Source of the DNA: Paenibacillus sp. FSL H7-0326
GTDB taxonomy: Bacteria > Bacillota > Bacilli > Paenibacillales > Paenibacillaceae
DNA length: 64,000 bases
Reading direction: 5' to 3'
Assembly (NCBI RefSeq): GCF_001955535.1
Contig: NZ_MPVN01000001.1
Location: forward strand, 248,001-312,000
Shown here: piece after piece, positions 1 to 7,625 of the stretch
How positions within the stretch are numbered: position 1 is the stretch's first letter
Layout: every line of letters begins with the position of its first letter
Position numbers and translations under genes: made by a program
Notes under the pieces: model-generated
The model's input: the letters and a program-made list of their open reading frames with translations, nothing else
What the model was told of the DNA's origin: nothing
Databases searched by the model: none

Positions 1-123
1 TCACAACCCGAGAAGCTTAAGGGACCAACGGGAGCCGGGTCAAAGACTTAGCCTCGCAGGAATTGTCTGGCTGAATCCACTTCCCTGAAATCCCTCGGTC
101 CAGACCAAGGGCGAATGCCCGCA

Positions 124-146
124 GCGTGAATACTTTGTTAGATGAG
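124..146. repeat. attC-like half site (copy 1), partial element at window edge
   Basis: The element has an inner box CGTGAATAC at 125-133 and an outer box GTTAGAT at 137-143, which fits the integron core GTTRRRY. It matches 22 of about 24 bases of the copy at 824-846. A small GGGC/GCCC hairpin (about 109-120) precedes it, as GGGGC/GCCCC does in copy 2. On the minus strand the box reads ATCTAAC and lies only a few bases after the stop codon of the HIT gene, where an attC R'' box is expected. The other half of the element would lie to the left of the window. The attC assignment is inference; the repeat is seen directly. Confidence 0.55.
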
Positions 147-147
147 G

Positions 148-654
148 TTACCTTGAGCTACTCACAAAATCCCTCATGCCCTCTCGTAACATGCTAACCC
201 CTTCTTCTACACTCTTCATATTCTCATCGTCATTCATATTATTCCTTGCATGTAATAATGCCGGTCTTAATGATTCTACTGAATTTCCAAATTGGTACAT
301 CCATTCACATCTAGGAACCTTCCATAAATGAAAGTGATGTGTTGTATCTTCATTATAAAAATAATAGACCTTTTCAATTCCCAATCGTTTTCTTTGTTCA
401 CTTCTGAGCTTATGAATTAACAAAATAAATTCTAATCGCTCTTCATTTGTTAATTCATCCATGCAATAAAAATGCCTCTTTGAAGCCAATATAACTAACC
501 CTTTAATTGGGTAAGCAATATCCTGATGGACATGAAAGTTGCTTGATTCAAAAATTACTCAACCTGTTGAAGAAATCAAACCACTTGTCAATGCGCAGCT
601 TACACATTCAACTTCTACTGTTCTTCCATCACCCAATGTAATCTGTCTTGGCAT
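148..654 (-). pseudogene. HIT-family (histidine triad) nucleotide-binding protein, interrupted by an in-frame TGA
   Basis: A 168-codon frame starts with ATG at 654, shortly after a GAGGTG ribosome binding site, and ends at 148. Codon 32 (559-561) is TGA, after which the same frame continues without a break. The conceptual protein has an N-terminal CVSC pair (C17 and C20), a stretch FHVHQD near residues 40-45, and a C-terminal HHFHLWKVP that resembles the HIT signature of alternating His and hydrophobic residues. HIT proteins are nucleotide hydrolases or transferases. Glycine would fit the interrupted position (GGA to TGA is one base change). The downstream part can also be read as a 113-residue frame from a TTG at 489, which has no ribosome binding site. 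The gene sits between two attC-like elements like a cassette gene. A recent nonsense mutation is most likely; readthrough cannot be excluded. Confidence 0.7.
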
Positions 655-697
655 TATACACCTCATTGTTTTTGATAAGAACTTGCATCGTAATTTC

Positions 698-846
698 ATC
701 TAACGTTCCTGTATTCACGAAACGCCCCAGCCTTAGATAGCTCTTATCTTGGGCTGGGGCGTTTGTTGTCTGAACTTCTTCCACGATTATACATCTAAAC
801 AACCGAGGGGCGATAGCCCCGATGCGTGAATACTATGTTATATGAT
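698..846. repeat. attC-like element (copy 2) with nested hairpins
   Basis: The outer arms are ATCTAAC (698-704, fitting RYYYAAC) and GTTATAT (837-843, close to GTTRRRY). The inner arms TATTCACG (712-719) and CGTGAATA (825-832) are perfectly complementary. Inside are a 13-bp perfect stem AAACGCCCCAGCC/GGCTGGGGCGTTT (720-764) and a smaller GGGGC/GCCCC hairpin near 806-820. The overall size of about 146 bp and the four-box symmetry match integron attC sites. The 720-764 stem alone could act as a terminator. No integrase gene is in the window, so function is inferred. Confidence 0.55.
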
Positions 847-920
847 GGGGATGCCATCTTCGTTTTACCGTTCAACTTATCTCTTTTTTCTTATTATCAC
901 TTTCAATATTATTTCACGCT

Positions 921-948
921 TTGATACATTTTTTCTTTGTGATATTAT
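921..948 (+). promoter_or_regulatory. Promoter of a putative antisense RNA (type I antitoxin)
   Basis: The -35 box is TTGATA (921-926) and the -10 box TATTAT (943-948), with a 16-bp spacer. No convincing reading frame follows. Transcription would start near 955 and run to the hairpin at 1034-1075, giving an RNA of about 120 nt that covers the 3' end of the toxin mRNA. Confidence 0.5.
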
Positions 949-954
949 ATATGT

Positions 955-1075
955 AATAAAGACCAAGTGCAGCGAACACTTGGTCAGTACAATTGGCTTG
1001 GATGGTCTATTCCCTTCTAAGTCGTAAAAGAACAAAACCCACCTCTGGCCTCAACCTTTGGGTGGGTTTTTACTT
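955..1075 (+). ncRNA. Putative antisense antitoxin RNA
   Basis: This span is inferred from the promoter at 921-948 and the terminator at 1034-1075. It contains a GACCAAGTG/CACTTGGTC hairpin (961-985) and overlaps the 3' end of the convergent toxin mRNA, the layout known for TxpA/RatA-type modules in Bacillus. No sequence match to a known RNA was made. The exact ends are estimates. Confidence 0.4.
1034..1075. terminator. Bidirectional terminator of toxin mRNA and antisense RNA
   Basis: ACCCACC (1037-1043) pairs with GGTGGGT around 1061-1067, with a T-run on the plus side and T-rich sequence on the minus side. It lies directly after the toxin stop codon. Confidence 0.7.
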
Positions 1076-1165
1076 TTTCTTGTTGTTATTATTGATGTAT
1101 GTTAAAAGAGCAAGAATGAACGTCCCAAAGAGGAACATAATCGTTAATGCATCTTTCACTTCCAT
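1070..1165 (-). CDS. Putative holin-like toxin, 31 aa (type I toxin-antitoxin)
   Basis: The peptide begins MEVKDALTIMF, has one hydrophobic helix (about residues 6-24) and ends in an Asn/Lys-rich tail (NNNNKKK). This matches the small 'putative holin-like toxin' family common in Firmicutes, whose members insert in the membrane. An excellent ribosome binding site (AAAGGAGGTG) precedes the ATG at 1165. A promoter lies at 1222-1250 and a terminator overlaps the stop codon. An antisense promoter faces the gene from 921-948, so expression is probably repressed by a cis-encoded RNA. The locus is next to an attC-like element, and toxin-antitoxin modules are typical stabilisers of cassette arrays. 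It is too short for routine gene callers. Confidence 0.75.
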   Translation of the reverse strand: MEVKDALTIMFLFGTFILALLTYINNNNKKK

Positions 1166-1221
1166 GGCTTCACCTCCTTTCGAAGGGAAACCATGCCCAC
1201 CCATGATTCAATTGTAGTTAT

Positions 1222-1250
1222 ATTTTACCTTTATTTATAACTGCGTACAA
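1222..1250 (-). promoter_or_regulatory. Promoter of the holin-like toxin
   Basis: On the minus strand the -35 box TTGTAC (1250-1245) and the -10 box TAAAAT (1227-1222) are 17 bp apart. The start codon is about 57 nt downstream of the -10 box. Confidence 0.55.
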
Positions 1251-1455
1251 GTGTTCTTGATTTGGTTTACAATCTCTATCTTGCATCCCTTTCATATAAC
1301 TCTTTTATCTCTGAACTTCGCGAATAACTTCTTCACTTAAATATTCGCGCAATTGTTGAACTGTCCTGCTCTTTCGTAATAGCGTTCATTCTTAAGAAAT
1401 TAAAATCCTGCCAGTACTTATGTATTCATCACTTCGTTTTTACGCAGGAAGCAAC
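1251..1455. other. Non-coding or degenerate stretch
   Basis: No gene with a ribosome binding site was found between the toxin promoter and the terminator at 1456. On the minus strand (about 1397-1320) a short open stretch ends in EEVIREVQR and could be the tail of a decayed gene, but it has no start codon and no recognised homologue. Confidence 0.3.
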
Positions 1456-1486
1456 GCAAAAAAGCTGGCTTATAAAGACCAGCTTA
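1456..1486 (-). terminator. Terminator of the GDSL esterase gene
   Basis: AAGCTGG (1462-1468) pairs with CCAGCTT (1479-1485). On the minus strand the stem is followed by TTTTTT. Confidence 0.75.
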
Positions 1487-1568
1487 AACAGTTCATCTAT
1501 TAATTCGCAGTAATATCACTCCTGTGGCTTTCTAAACCTTGTCCGGTTACCCACCCCGTTCGGTGAAC

Positions 1569-2195
1569 TTAAACTTTTACTGCATCCAGCCATGCTCTTG
1601 CAATGAGGGCATGTCCTGCATCTGTTGGATGCACACCGTCTCCTGCCCAGTAGGCTGGCTCCGCCTTGGTACTCGCTTGAGCAAACAGGCCATCCAGCGG
1701 CACATAATATGTTCCGAATTCACGAGCCAGCTCTCGAATGGCATGAATTTTTGGATCAAGATCTACTCTCCATCCCTTGCGATCTTCCGGAACAGGCAGT
1801 ACGAACGGTTCTATTAACACGATATTCGCATTCGTATGCTCTTTGGTCCGCACAAGCAGCTCACGATATGTACGATAAAATTCATCTGCAGAAGTCTCTG
1901 CCTTGGAATCGTACCAGCGCCACGTATCATTGATTCCAATATATATGGACACCCATGTTGGGTTATGCGCCAGGCAATCCTGCTCCCACCTTTGCTCAAG
2001 ATCTGTAACTCGGTTTCCATTGATGCCGCGATTCATAAACTGAATTTGCTTCTCAGGATAACGAAAATTAAGTTCCGCTGCAACCATCATGGCATAACCT
2101 CTGCCAAGGTCACCCACATTATCGTAATTTCTGCCACAATCCGTAATACTGTCTCCGATAAATAGCACTGTAGCTTGATCTTCAATCCGTGTCAT
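1569..2195 (-). CDS. SGNH/GDSL-family hydrolase
   Basis: A 208-residue cytoplasmic esterase or lipase of the SGNH superfamily. The block I motif GDSIT (catalytic Ser) is at about residues 15-19, a Gly in NRGINGN and an Asn in YIGINDTW provide the oxyanion blocks, and DGVHPT near the C-terminus supplies the Asp-His pair. The start at 2195 is chosen because AAAGGAG lies nine bases upstream; the frame extends 24 codons further without a ribosome binding site. No signal peptide is seen. It is a single-gene unit with its own terminator. A cre-like site (2240-2253) lies just upstream, suggesting catabolite control. Family members deacetylate sugars or polysaccharides; the substrate here is unknown. 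Confidence 0.88.
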   Translation of the reverse strand: MTRIEDQATVLFIGDSITDCGRNYDNVGDLGRGYAMMVAAELNFRYPEKQIQFMNRGINGNRVTDLEQRWEQDCLAHNPTWVSIYIGINDTWRWYDSKAETSADEFYRTYRELLVRTKEHTNANIVLIEPFVLPVPEDRKGWRVDLDPKIHAIRELAREFGTYYVPLDGLFAQASTKAEPAYWAGDGVHPTDAGHALIARAWLDAVKV

Positions 2196-2239
2196 ATGTA
2201 TATTGGCTCCTTTAGAAATGATATAAAGCTCTGAACTAA

Positions 2240-2253
2240 TGATAGCGCTAACA
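2240..2253. promoter_or_regulatory. cre-like operator upstream of the GDSL hydrolase
   Basis: TGATAGCGCTAACA is near-palindromic and matches the CcpA consensus TGWAANCGNTNWCA at 13 of 14 positions on the minus strand. It is 45 bp upstream of the start. A LacI-family operator would look the same. Confidence 0.45.
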
Positions 2254-2345
2254 GAATGGTCTTGCAACGCCAGATACGACGAATATGTCAGAATATATTT
2301 TCATAGTTTCCCTTTATCAAAAGGATTTCGATCATACCTATAGAA

Positions 2346-2357
2346 TTACCAATTGGT
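2346..2357. promoter_or_regulatory. Perfect 12-bp palindrome upstream of the hydrolase gene
   Basis: TACCAATTGGTA lies 22 bp before the start codon at 2380. It could be an operator. No regulator gene is adjacent. Confidence 0.3.
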
Positions 2358-2379
2358 ATACAATTCCAGGGGGTGTCTG

Positions 2380-2922
2380 ATGAAAGCACTGTTAGTGATT
2401 GATGTACAGAATGCCATTGTCGAGCTAAAAGATTTCACAAAAGAACTCACATTAATAGAACAAGTGATTCAAGATTTTAGAAGCGATGGACATCCGGTCA
2501 TTTTTATTAGACATATTGATGATCAGGAAGAAAGTCCATTGTACCGAGATTCAGAGGGCTCACATATACATGATTCAATTCTTAAATATGCTGAAACTGT
2601 AGTTGAGAAACAGACACCGAGTGCATTTTATAACACGAATCTTGCAGAGACTCTGGAGAAGTTAGGCGTTAAACATCTCTTCATCGTCGGCTTTGAGACG
2701 GAGTTCTGCTGTATGTTCTCAGCGATATCGGCTTATGACCGCGGGTATAAAGTGACTTTAATTAAGGATGCTTCAGGTACGGGTAATACGCAGGATACGT
2801 ATGAGATGAAGGATCTGGACATCCAAGGTTTTGTCGGAAAAGTGCTCGATTGGTCAGGGGCAATTGAGGTGCTCGATCACGACAGCTATGTTCAGAATTA
2901 TGCCGTACACAATACCATCTAA
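2380..2922 (+). CDS. Cysteine hydrolase of the isochorismatase superfamily
   Basis: The 180-residue protein has the isochorismatase-like fold: LVIDVQN near the N-terminus gives the catalytic Asp, EKQTPSAF the Lys, and FETEFCCMF the Cys. Members with this triad hydrolyse amides such as nicotinamide or N-carbamoyl compounds. The start at 2380 follows a GGGGGTG ribosome binding site; the frame begins nine codons earlier without one. It is monocistronic and unrelated to the DhbB isochorismatase later in the window, which lacks the nucleophilic Cys. The substrate cannot be told from sequence. Confidence 0.85.
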   Translation: MKALLVIDVQNAIVELKDFTKELTLIEQVIQDFRSDGHPVIFIRHIDDQEESPLYRDSEGSHIHDSILKYAETVVEKQTPSAFYNTNLAETLEKLGVKHLFIVGFETEFCCMFSAISAYDRGYKVTLIKDASGTGNTQDTYEMKDLDIQGFVGKVLDWSGAIEVLDHDSYVQNYAVHNTI

Positions 2923-2971
2923 GTCTACAAATCTAAAATCTATTAATATACAAATCTATTTCAATATAAAA

Positions 2972-3049
2972 GGATGAGCCAAAGCAACCAGAGTGGATAG
3001 GCCGCAATTAATTTAACCTATGACTCTATGTAAATTGCCTTGCTCATCC
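2972..3049. terminator. Long imperfect hairpin between convergent genes
   Basis: GGATGAGC (2972-2979) pairs with GCTCATCC (3042-3049). Further inside, GCAA pairs with TTGC, AGAGT with ACTCT and TAGG with CCTA. The whole 78-nt segment folds into one interrupted stem on either strand. It lies between the convergent ends at 2922 and 3077 and may serve as a bidirectional terminator, though no strong T-run follows. Confidence 0.5.
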
Positions 3050-3076
3050 CTAGTAATTATTTATAACCGTTAGCAG

Positions 3077-3856
3077 TTAAGCATTTTGAAGAGATTCGTC
3101 AAGCTCCATTTCCAAGAATACAGGACAATGATCACTTCCCATGATATGACAGTCTGCTCCTGAATCCTTCAAGTACGGTGCAAGCCGGGTCGAAGCAAGG
3201 AAGTAATCAATTCGCCAGCCGATATTCCGCTCTCTGACCTTCGCCATATAAGACCACCAGGTGTACACATCTGTCCGATCAGGATAAAAATAACGGAACG
3301 AATCTACAAAGCCCGAATCCAGCAGCATGCTCATTTTCTCGCGTTCCTCCAGCGTAAAGCCTGAATTACCACGGTTTGATTTGGCATTCTTAAGGTCAAT
3401 CTCCTGGTGAGCTACGTTCATATCTCCACATACGATCACAGGCTTATGCTGGTCCAGCTCATTAAGATAGGCTCGAAAACGTTCCTCCCATTCCAGACGA
3501 AGAGGTAATCGCGATAAATCCCTTCTCGCATTAGGTGTGTATACATTAACTAGATAAAATTGTTCAAATTCCAGCGTGATCATTCGCCCCTCTGGATCAG
3601 GATCCTCCTCACTCATACCATATTGAACCGAAATCGGCTTGATTCTCGTAAACACCGCGGTTCCCGAGTAACCTTTTTTCTCTGCATAATTCCAGTAATC
3701 CTCGTAGGAGTCGCCTAACTCCATTTGAATTTGTCCTTCTTGCAGCTTGGTCTCCTGCAGGCAAAAAATGTCCGCATCCATCTGCTTAAAATAATCCATA
3801 AACCCTTTATTTACACAGGCTCTCAGCCCGTTTACATTCCAAGATACAAGTTTCAC
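3077..3856 (-). CDS. exoA: Exodeoxyribonuclease III
   Basis: A 259-residue AP endonuclease/3'-5' exonuclease of the Xth/ExoA family, acting in base excision repair. WNVNGLRA near the N-terminus, LQETKLQ (metal-binding Glu), CGDMNVAHQEIDL (Asp-Asn) and the C-terminal GSDHCPV (Asp-His) are all present, so the enzyme looks intact. The start is taken as GTG at 3856, which gives the usual N-terminus of the family and follows a GGGGG run; an upstream extension of 17 codons is probably not translated. Length agrees with Bacillus ExoA (about 252 aa). Confidence 0.95.
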   Translation of the reverse strand: MKLVSWNVNGLRACVNKGFMDYFKQMDADIFCLQETKLQEGQIQMELGDSYEDYWNYAEKKGYSGTAVFTRIKPISVQYGMSEEDPDPEGRMITLEFEQFYLVNVYTPNARRDLSRLPLRLEWEERFRAYLNELDQHKPVIVCGDMNVAHQEIDLKNAKSNRGNSGFTLEEREKMSMLLDSGFVDSFRYFYPDRTDVYTWWSYMAKVRERNIGWRIDYFLASTRLAPYLKDSGADCHIMGSDHCPVFLEMELDESLQNA

Positions 3857-4139
3857 TACGCTGTATATCCCCCTGTAAGTTAAGAATAATTCACATCTCT
3901 CTATCAATAAACGAACAAACGTATTATATCATAGAAAGTTTATGTTTCTGCGTAAACTAAGACAGTATTCAGAACATCTTCATCATACGACACAACGTAC
4001 AATAATCGTGCAAAGATTCTCTCATTCATCAGCTTATCAATAAGAAGCAATTCTTCAACGTTTAAAATAGGTCATTGCAAAATATTTTTAAAGGAACTAT
4101 CCTTCAGTTGAAGGCGCCTTCGACTAGAGGAGGAATCAT

Positions 4140-5120
4140 ATGAACCAAGATGAAATAATGAAAATAGAACAGTTGATACGATCCGATTACAATAATACAG
4201 CGGGCATTGTTATTCAAAGAAATGGAAAATTGGTATACGAAAAGTACTTTAACGAATGTAGTGCTGGCAGTCCGGTTCATATTTTTTCTGTCACCAAAAG
4301 TATAATTTCTCTATTGATCGGTATTGCAATTGACAAGAAATCTATTAAGGGTGTTGATGAGAAAGTAGTGGATTTCTTTCCGGAATATGCAGCTGAGAAT
4401 GAGCAAATGTCTTCACTTCATGTAACCATCAAGGATTTGTTGACGATGACCGCTCCTTATAAGCATACAACGGAACTATATGGAGATTATTTTTCAAGCT
4501 ATAGCTGGGTTAAGTATTCACTTGATTCATTAGATGTTGAAGATGCAGCGAAGGTATTTAGATATACCCACATCATCGGACCCGATATTTTATCAGGAAT
4601 TCTTGTTCGTGCAACAGGACAATCCGTGTTTGATTTTGCAGCAGACCATTTGTTCGGACCACTAGGTATTCATGTGGAGAATATCCTATTTTTCTCAAAT
4701 ACAGAGGAGCAATTGGCTTTCTATACAGCCAGAGATATTAGCGGCTGGGTTGCTGCTCCTGATGGAGTGAATTCGGCTGGCTGGGGTTTGACTCTTAGCT
4801 GCAGAGATATGGCACAAATCGGTCAGCTGTACTTGAATAAAGGAATGTGGAAAGATCAGCGAATTGTATCATCTCAATGGATAGACGAAAGCACCATTGA
4901 ACACAGCCGATGGAGAAAGCTCAATAGGGCATATGGCTATTTATGGTGGCTATTGGACGATAGTGAGTATGCTGCTATGGGTGATGGCGGGAATGTAATC
5001 TATGTTAATCAAAAGAAAGATATGGTCATCTCGATCGCTTCTTATTTTGTCGAAAATGCTAAAGACCGAATTCAATTTATTAAGGAATATATTGAACCGT
5101 TATTTGAAGTTCAAGAATAA
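4140..5120 (+). CDS. Serine hydrolase, beta-lactamase/penicillin-binding-protein family
   Basis: The 326-residue protein belongs to the class C beta-lactamase-like family (AmpC/EstB fold). The nucleophile motif SVTK lies at about residue 50, a YTH sequence near residue 140 stands where YxN is expected, and GDGGN near residue 282 stands where the HxG/KTG box is expected. The YGYLWW stretch is typical of this family. There is no signal peptide, so it is probably a cytoplasmic esterase or peptidase rather than an antibiotic-resistance enzyme. A clear GAGGAGG ribosome binding site precedes the ATG. It is monocistronic, with a hairpin at 5141-5164. Confidence 0.85.
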   Translation: MNQDEIMKIEQLIRSDYNNTAGIVIQRNGKLVYEKYFNECSAGSPVHIFSVTKSIISLLIGIAIDKKSIKGVDEKVVDFFPEYAAENEQMSSLHVTIKDLLTMTAPYKHTTELYGDYFSSYSWVKYSLDSLDVEDAAKVFRYTHIIGPDILSGILVRATGQSVFDFAADHLFGPLGIHVENILFFSNTEEQLAFYTARDISGWVAAPDGVNSAGWGLTLSCRDMAQIGQLYLNKGMWKDQRIVSSQWIDESTIEHSRWRKLNRAYGYLWWLLDDSEYAAMGDGGNVIYVNQKKDMVISIASYFVENAKDRIQFIKEYIEPLFEVQE

Positions 5121-5140
5121 CTGGCAAGCCACATTAAATC

Positions 5141-5164
5141 AGCCACAGGAATTATCCTGTGGCT
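5141..5164 (+). terminator. Hairpin after the serine hydrolase gene
   Basis: AGCCACAGG and CCTGTGGCT form a perfect 9-bp stem with a 6-nt loop, 20 bp after the stop codon. The T-run is weak. Confidence 0.5.
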
Positions 5165-5218
5165 GTAAATGTAAGGCTCATCTGTAAATCATCATGAATG
5201 ACAGAGGAGATCTACGTT

Positions 5219-5938
5219 CTATTCTTCAAACTCCACATTATGATACACTTGCTGCACGTCCTCAAGATCCTCAAGTACATCAATCAGCTTCTCGAACTGA
5301 GCAAGCGCATCGCCTTCCAAGGATACAAAGGTTTGCGGAAGCATCGTAAGTTCAGCTACTGTAAACTCGGTTACTCCTGCATTTTTAAAAGCATCTTGAA
5401 CGGCATGGAATTGGTCCGGTTCCGCATATACGATAACCGCTTCATCTTCTTCTACAATATCACGGACATCGAGATCAGCTTCCATCAGCAGCTCAAGCAC
5501 TTCGTCTGCAGATTTGCCTTCCACCCCGATGACTGCCGTAGAGTCAAACATATAGCTGACAGAACCACTTACGCCGAGATTACCGCCATTCTTCGTAAAG
5601 GTTGAACGAACTTCAGAAGCCGTACGGTTTACATTGTTCGTAAGGGCATCAACAATGACCATGGATCCGTTTGGACCAAAGCCTTCGTAACGCAGCTCGT
5701 CAAAATTCTCTTCCGATCCGCCTTTTGCTTTTTCCAGTGCACGGTCAATAATCGCTTTGGGTACATTGTATGTCTTAGCACGCTCTAGAACGACCTTCAG
5801 CGCGCGGTTCGATTCCGGATCTGGCTCGCCTTGACGAGCTACAACATAAATCTCACGTCCAAACTTCGCATAAACACGACTCGTGCTCGCGTCTTTGGAT
5901 GCTTTCTTCTCTTTAATATTATTCCACTTACGACCCAT
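5219..5938 (-). CDS. yeeI: YebC/PmpR-family protein (YeeI type)
   Basis: The 239-residue protein begins [13 protein letters not shown], typical of the Bacillus YeeI subfamily, and contains the conserved [11 protein letters not shown] and [11 protein letters not shown] blocks. YebC proteins were long annotated as transcription regulators; more recent work links the family to relief of ribosome stalling at proline runs. The three-domain length and key blocks are intact. The ribosome binding site is weak (AAAGCGAG). It is monocistronic and convergent with the serine hydrolase gene. Confidence 0.93.
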   Translation of the reverse strand: MGRKWNNIKEKKASKDASTSRVYAKFGREIYVVARQGEPDPESNRALKVVLERAKTYNVPKAIIDRALEKAKGGSEENFDELRYEGFGPNGSMVIVDALTNNVNRTASEVRSTFTKNGGNLGVSGSVSYMFDSTAVIGVEGKSADEVLELLMEADLDVRDIVEEDEAVIVYAEPDQFHAVQDAFKNAGVTEFTVAELTMLPQTFVSLEGDALAQFEKLIDVLEDLEDVQQVYHNVEFEE

Positions 5939-6042
5939 ATCAATATTCGCTCGCTTTCATAGAGATTCTAAACAATCCTTTATATTATAGCTTTTATGGG
6001 CCAGCTTGAAAAGTTAGCATCTTGTGGCTCCTTTATTCTGAC

Positions 6043-7275
6043 TCAGTATAGAGGAATCTTAAACCCACCTGATTTATATCCTGTGTATTCGTATATCGGA
6101 AACGTAAGCGGCTGTTGATACTCCTCATTCGGAATGTAGTAATGATACAGATGCGTATGCTTATCTCGTTCAGCTGAGATCTGAGCCGTTAACTCAATCT
6201 CAGGATTTAGAAGCTTGAACTGCTTCCCCAAGGCATCTATAAATACTCCTCCGTACGTAAGCAGGGAAATGTCATTTTGAATGCTCGGTCCAGGAAACTC
6301 GTAATTGTCTAGCCGAAGCTTGATGGTCATATACTCTTCATTTTCTAAAATGTCCAGCAACTGTAGATGTTCATCCGGTGCCTCAATAATCTTCTTTGTC
6401 TCAGAGTTAATAATCATGGTCATATTCTTGTCAGAAGCATACACTCCTTCTGATATCAGATACAATTGTTCTGGATCTTCAAAATATAGTCCATCAAAAT
6501 TAGCCGTATACATTCCCTCGCTAAGTGAACCTGAGCTTAATTCACTCTGATTCCATTGGTGCTGACCTGTATCATCTATTAAAGATAGAGCAAATAAATC
6601 ATTCACTTGCTTTTTATTTGACTGTAGTGTTTCCAAGCGTATGGTCGTCCTCAAAGGCAGCAGTTCCATTTCACGCAGTAATACAGTCTGGTTGTCTATC
6701 GGTATTTCCCTGTTAAATAGAACTTTCTTTCTCAAACCCGCGAACCGGGAGTGATCTACAGAAAAATCCACTTTAAGCTCCTGCTCTCCCAAACGTAACA
6801 CAAGTCCCATATTTTGCGGAAATACTTCACCTGAACTCAACTGAACTTGGTATGTCATGTACGATTTAGTTGCATCTTCTTCTATAGAGGGATTAAAGTA
6901 AGGTGCCGCATAATGAAGCTCTTCATCAGATATTAATTCTACCGAGTACTCGTTTAATTTGCCATTCAAATCAGGACCGCTCAGGGAATATAAGATGACT
7001 GCATTCTCTTCATCCGCGATGATTCCACCCAGCGTCAATTGATATTCCCCGCTCGTATCGGACTGATGAATTTCCTGCAACAGATTGTTTTCCGCAGCGA
7101 GCATGAGTGTCCTGTTATCGTTTATTGGCTCTAAATATTTGACCATTTCTGGTGAGTAAGATCTGTTTAGGTCCTCATCCCAAATGACATTCCAGGCCAG
7201 CGTCAAACCAACCACCAGCAGTAGGGTCACCACAGTTGTAAGCAATACTATTTTATTACTTTTTTTTGATGGCAC
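6043..7275 (-). CDS. Membrane-anchored protein of unknown function, 410 aa
   Basis: The start is GTG at 7275 behind a GGGAGG site. Residues about 8-29 form one transmembrane helix (IVLLTTVVTLLLVVGLTLAW) after a Lys-rich N-terminus, so the remaining 380 residues should lie outside the membrane. The extracellular part is acidic and beta-rich with no recognised catalytic motif. It recalls the extracellular parts of DUF4179-type proteins associated with ECF anti-sigma factors, but no sigma factor gene is adjacent, so that link is weak. It is monocistronic. Confidence 0.75.
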   Translation of the reverse strand: MPSKKSNKIVLLTTVVTLLLVVGLTLAWNVIWDEDLNRSYSPEMVKYLEPINDNRTLMLAAENNLLQEIHQSDTSGEYQLTLGGIIADEENAVILYSLSGPDLNGKLNEYSVELISDEELHYAAPYFNPSIEEDATKSYMTYQVQLSSGEVFPQNMGLVLRLGEQELKVDFSVDHSRFAGLRKKVLFNREIPIDNQTVLLREMELLPLRTTIRLETLQSNKKQVNDLFALSLIDDTGQHQWNQSELSSGSLSEGMYTANFDGLYFEDPEQLYLISEGVYASDKNMTMIINSETKKIIEAPDEHLQLLDILENEEYMTIKLRLDNYEFPGPSIQNDISLLTYGGVFIDALGKQFKLLNPEIELTAQISAERDKHTHLYHYYIPNEEYQQPLTFPIYEYTGYKSGGFKIPLY

Positions 7276-7425
7276 TACTATACCTCCCGCCCATACATAA
7301 CTAACTTATATATAATGTAAGAACACTAGCCGGATATAAAAGGTTCGCTTTACAAAAACATTTTGTTATTTTATTGGCAGCGTGATCTTTTTCTCAATAG
7401 AGCCCGGGTGCTTGTAGATCTTGAA

Positions 7426-7602
7426 TTACAAAGGCTGCTCGAAATCCTTCGCAGGCACGACATAATCGTATTGCCACGTCTGAGTGACATGATCTAATAC
7501 TAAGAAAAACCGCGAGGATTCGATCGGATATGAATTTCCCACTGCATCCGTAATCTCTTCGGTGATTTGAAACATTTGGGTGAACGTTTGGTTCGTATTC
7601 AT
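7426..7602 (-). CDS. Small hypothetical protein, 58 aa
   Basis: An ATG at 7602 opens a frame beginning MNTNQTFTQMFQITEEI and ending in PAKDFEQPL. Its composition looks protein-like (balanced, with a VLDHVTQTWQYDYVV strand), in contrast to the longer 82-aa frame overlapping it. There is no good ribosome binding site and an in-frame stop lies just upstream, so it may be the remnant of a longer gene. It follows the acetyltransferase gene by 24 bp in the same direction and could be cotranscribed. No family recognised. Confidence 0.35.
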   Translation of the reverse strand: MNTNQTFTQMFQITEEITDAVGNSYPIESSRFFLVLDHVTQTWQYDYVVPAKDFEQPL

Positions 7603-7625
7603 TTATAAATTTTAATGACTGTAGG

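Noticed and set aside
559..561. TGA read as selenocysteine
   Set aside because: The position is not a catalytic Cys in HIT proteins and no SECIS-like hairpin follows. A nonsense mutation is simpler.
842..1027. 61-codon plus-strand frame starting beside the attC-like box
   Set aside because: It has no ribosome binding site and a low-complexity hydrophobic sequence. The same strand carries a promoter inside it and the region fits the antisense RNA better.
1290..1300. CATATAAC as a third attC-like box
   Set aside because: No TATTCACG inner box or hairpin accompanies it, so it is a chance match.
5198..5605. 135-codon frame opposite the YebC gene
   Set aside because: It is the complement of a strongly conserved gene, without a ribosome binding site.
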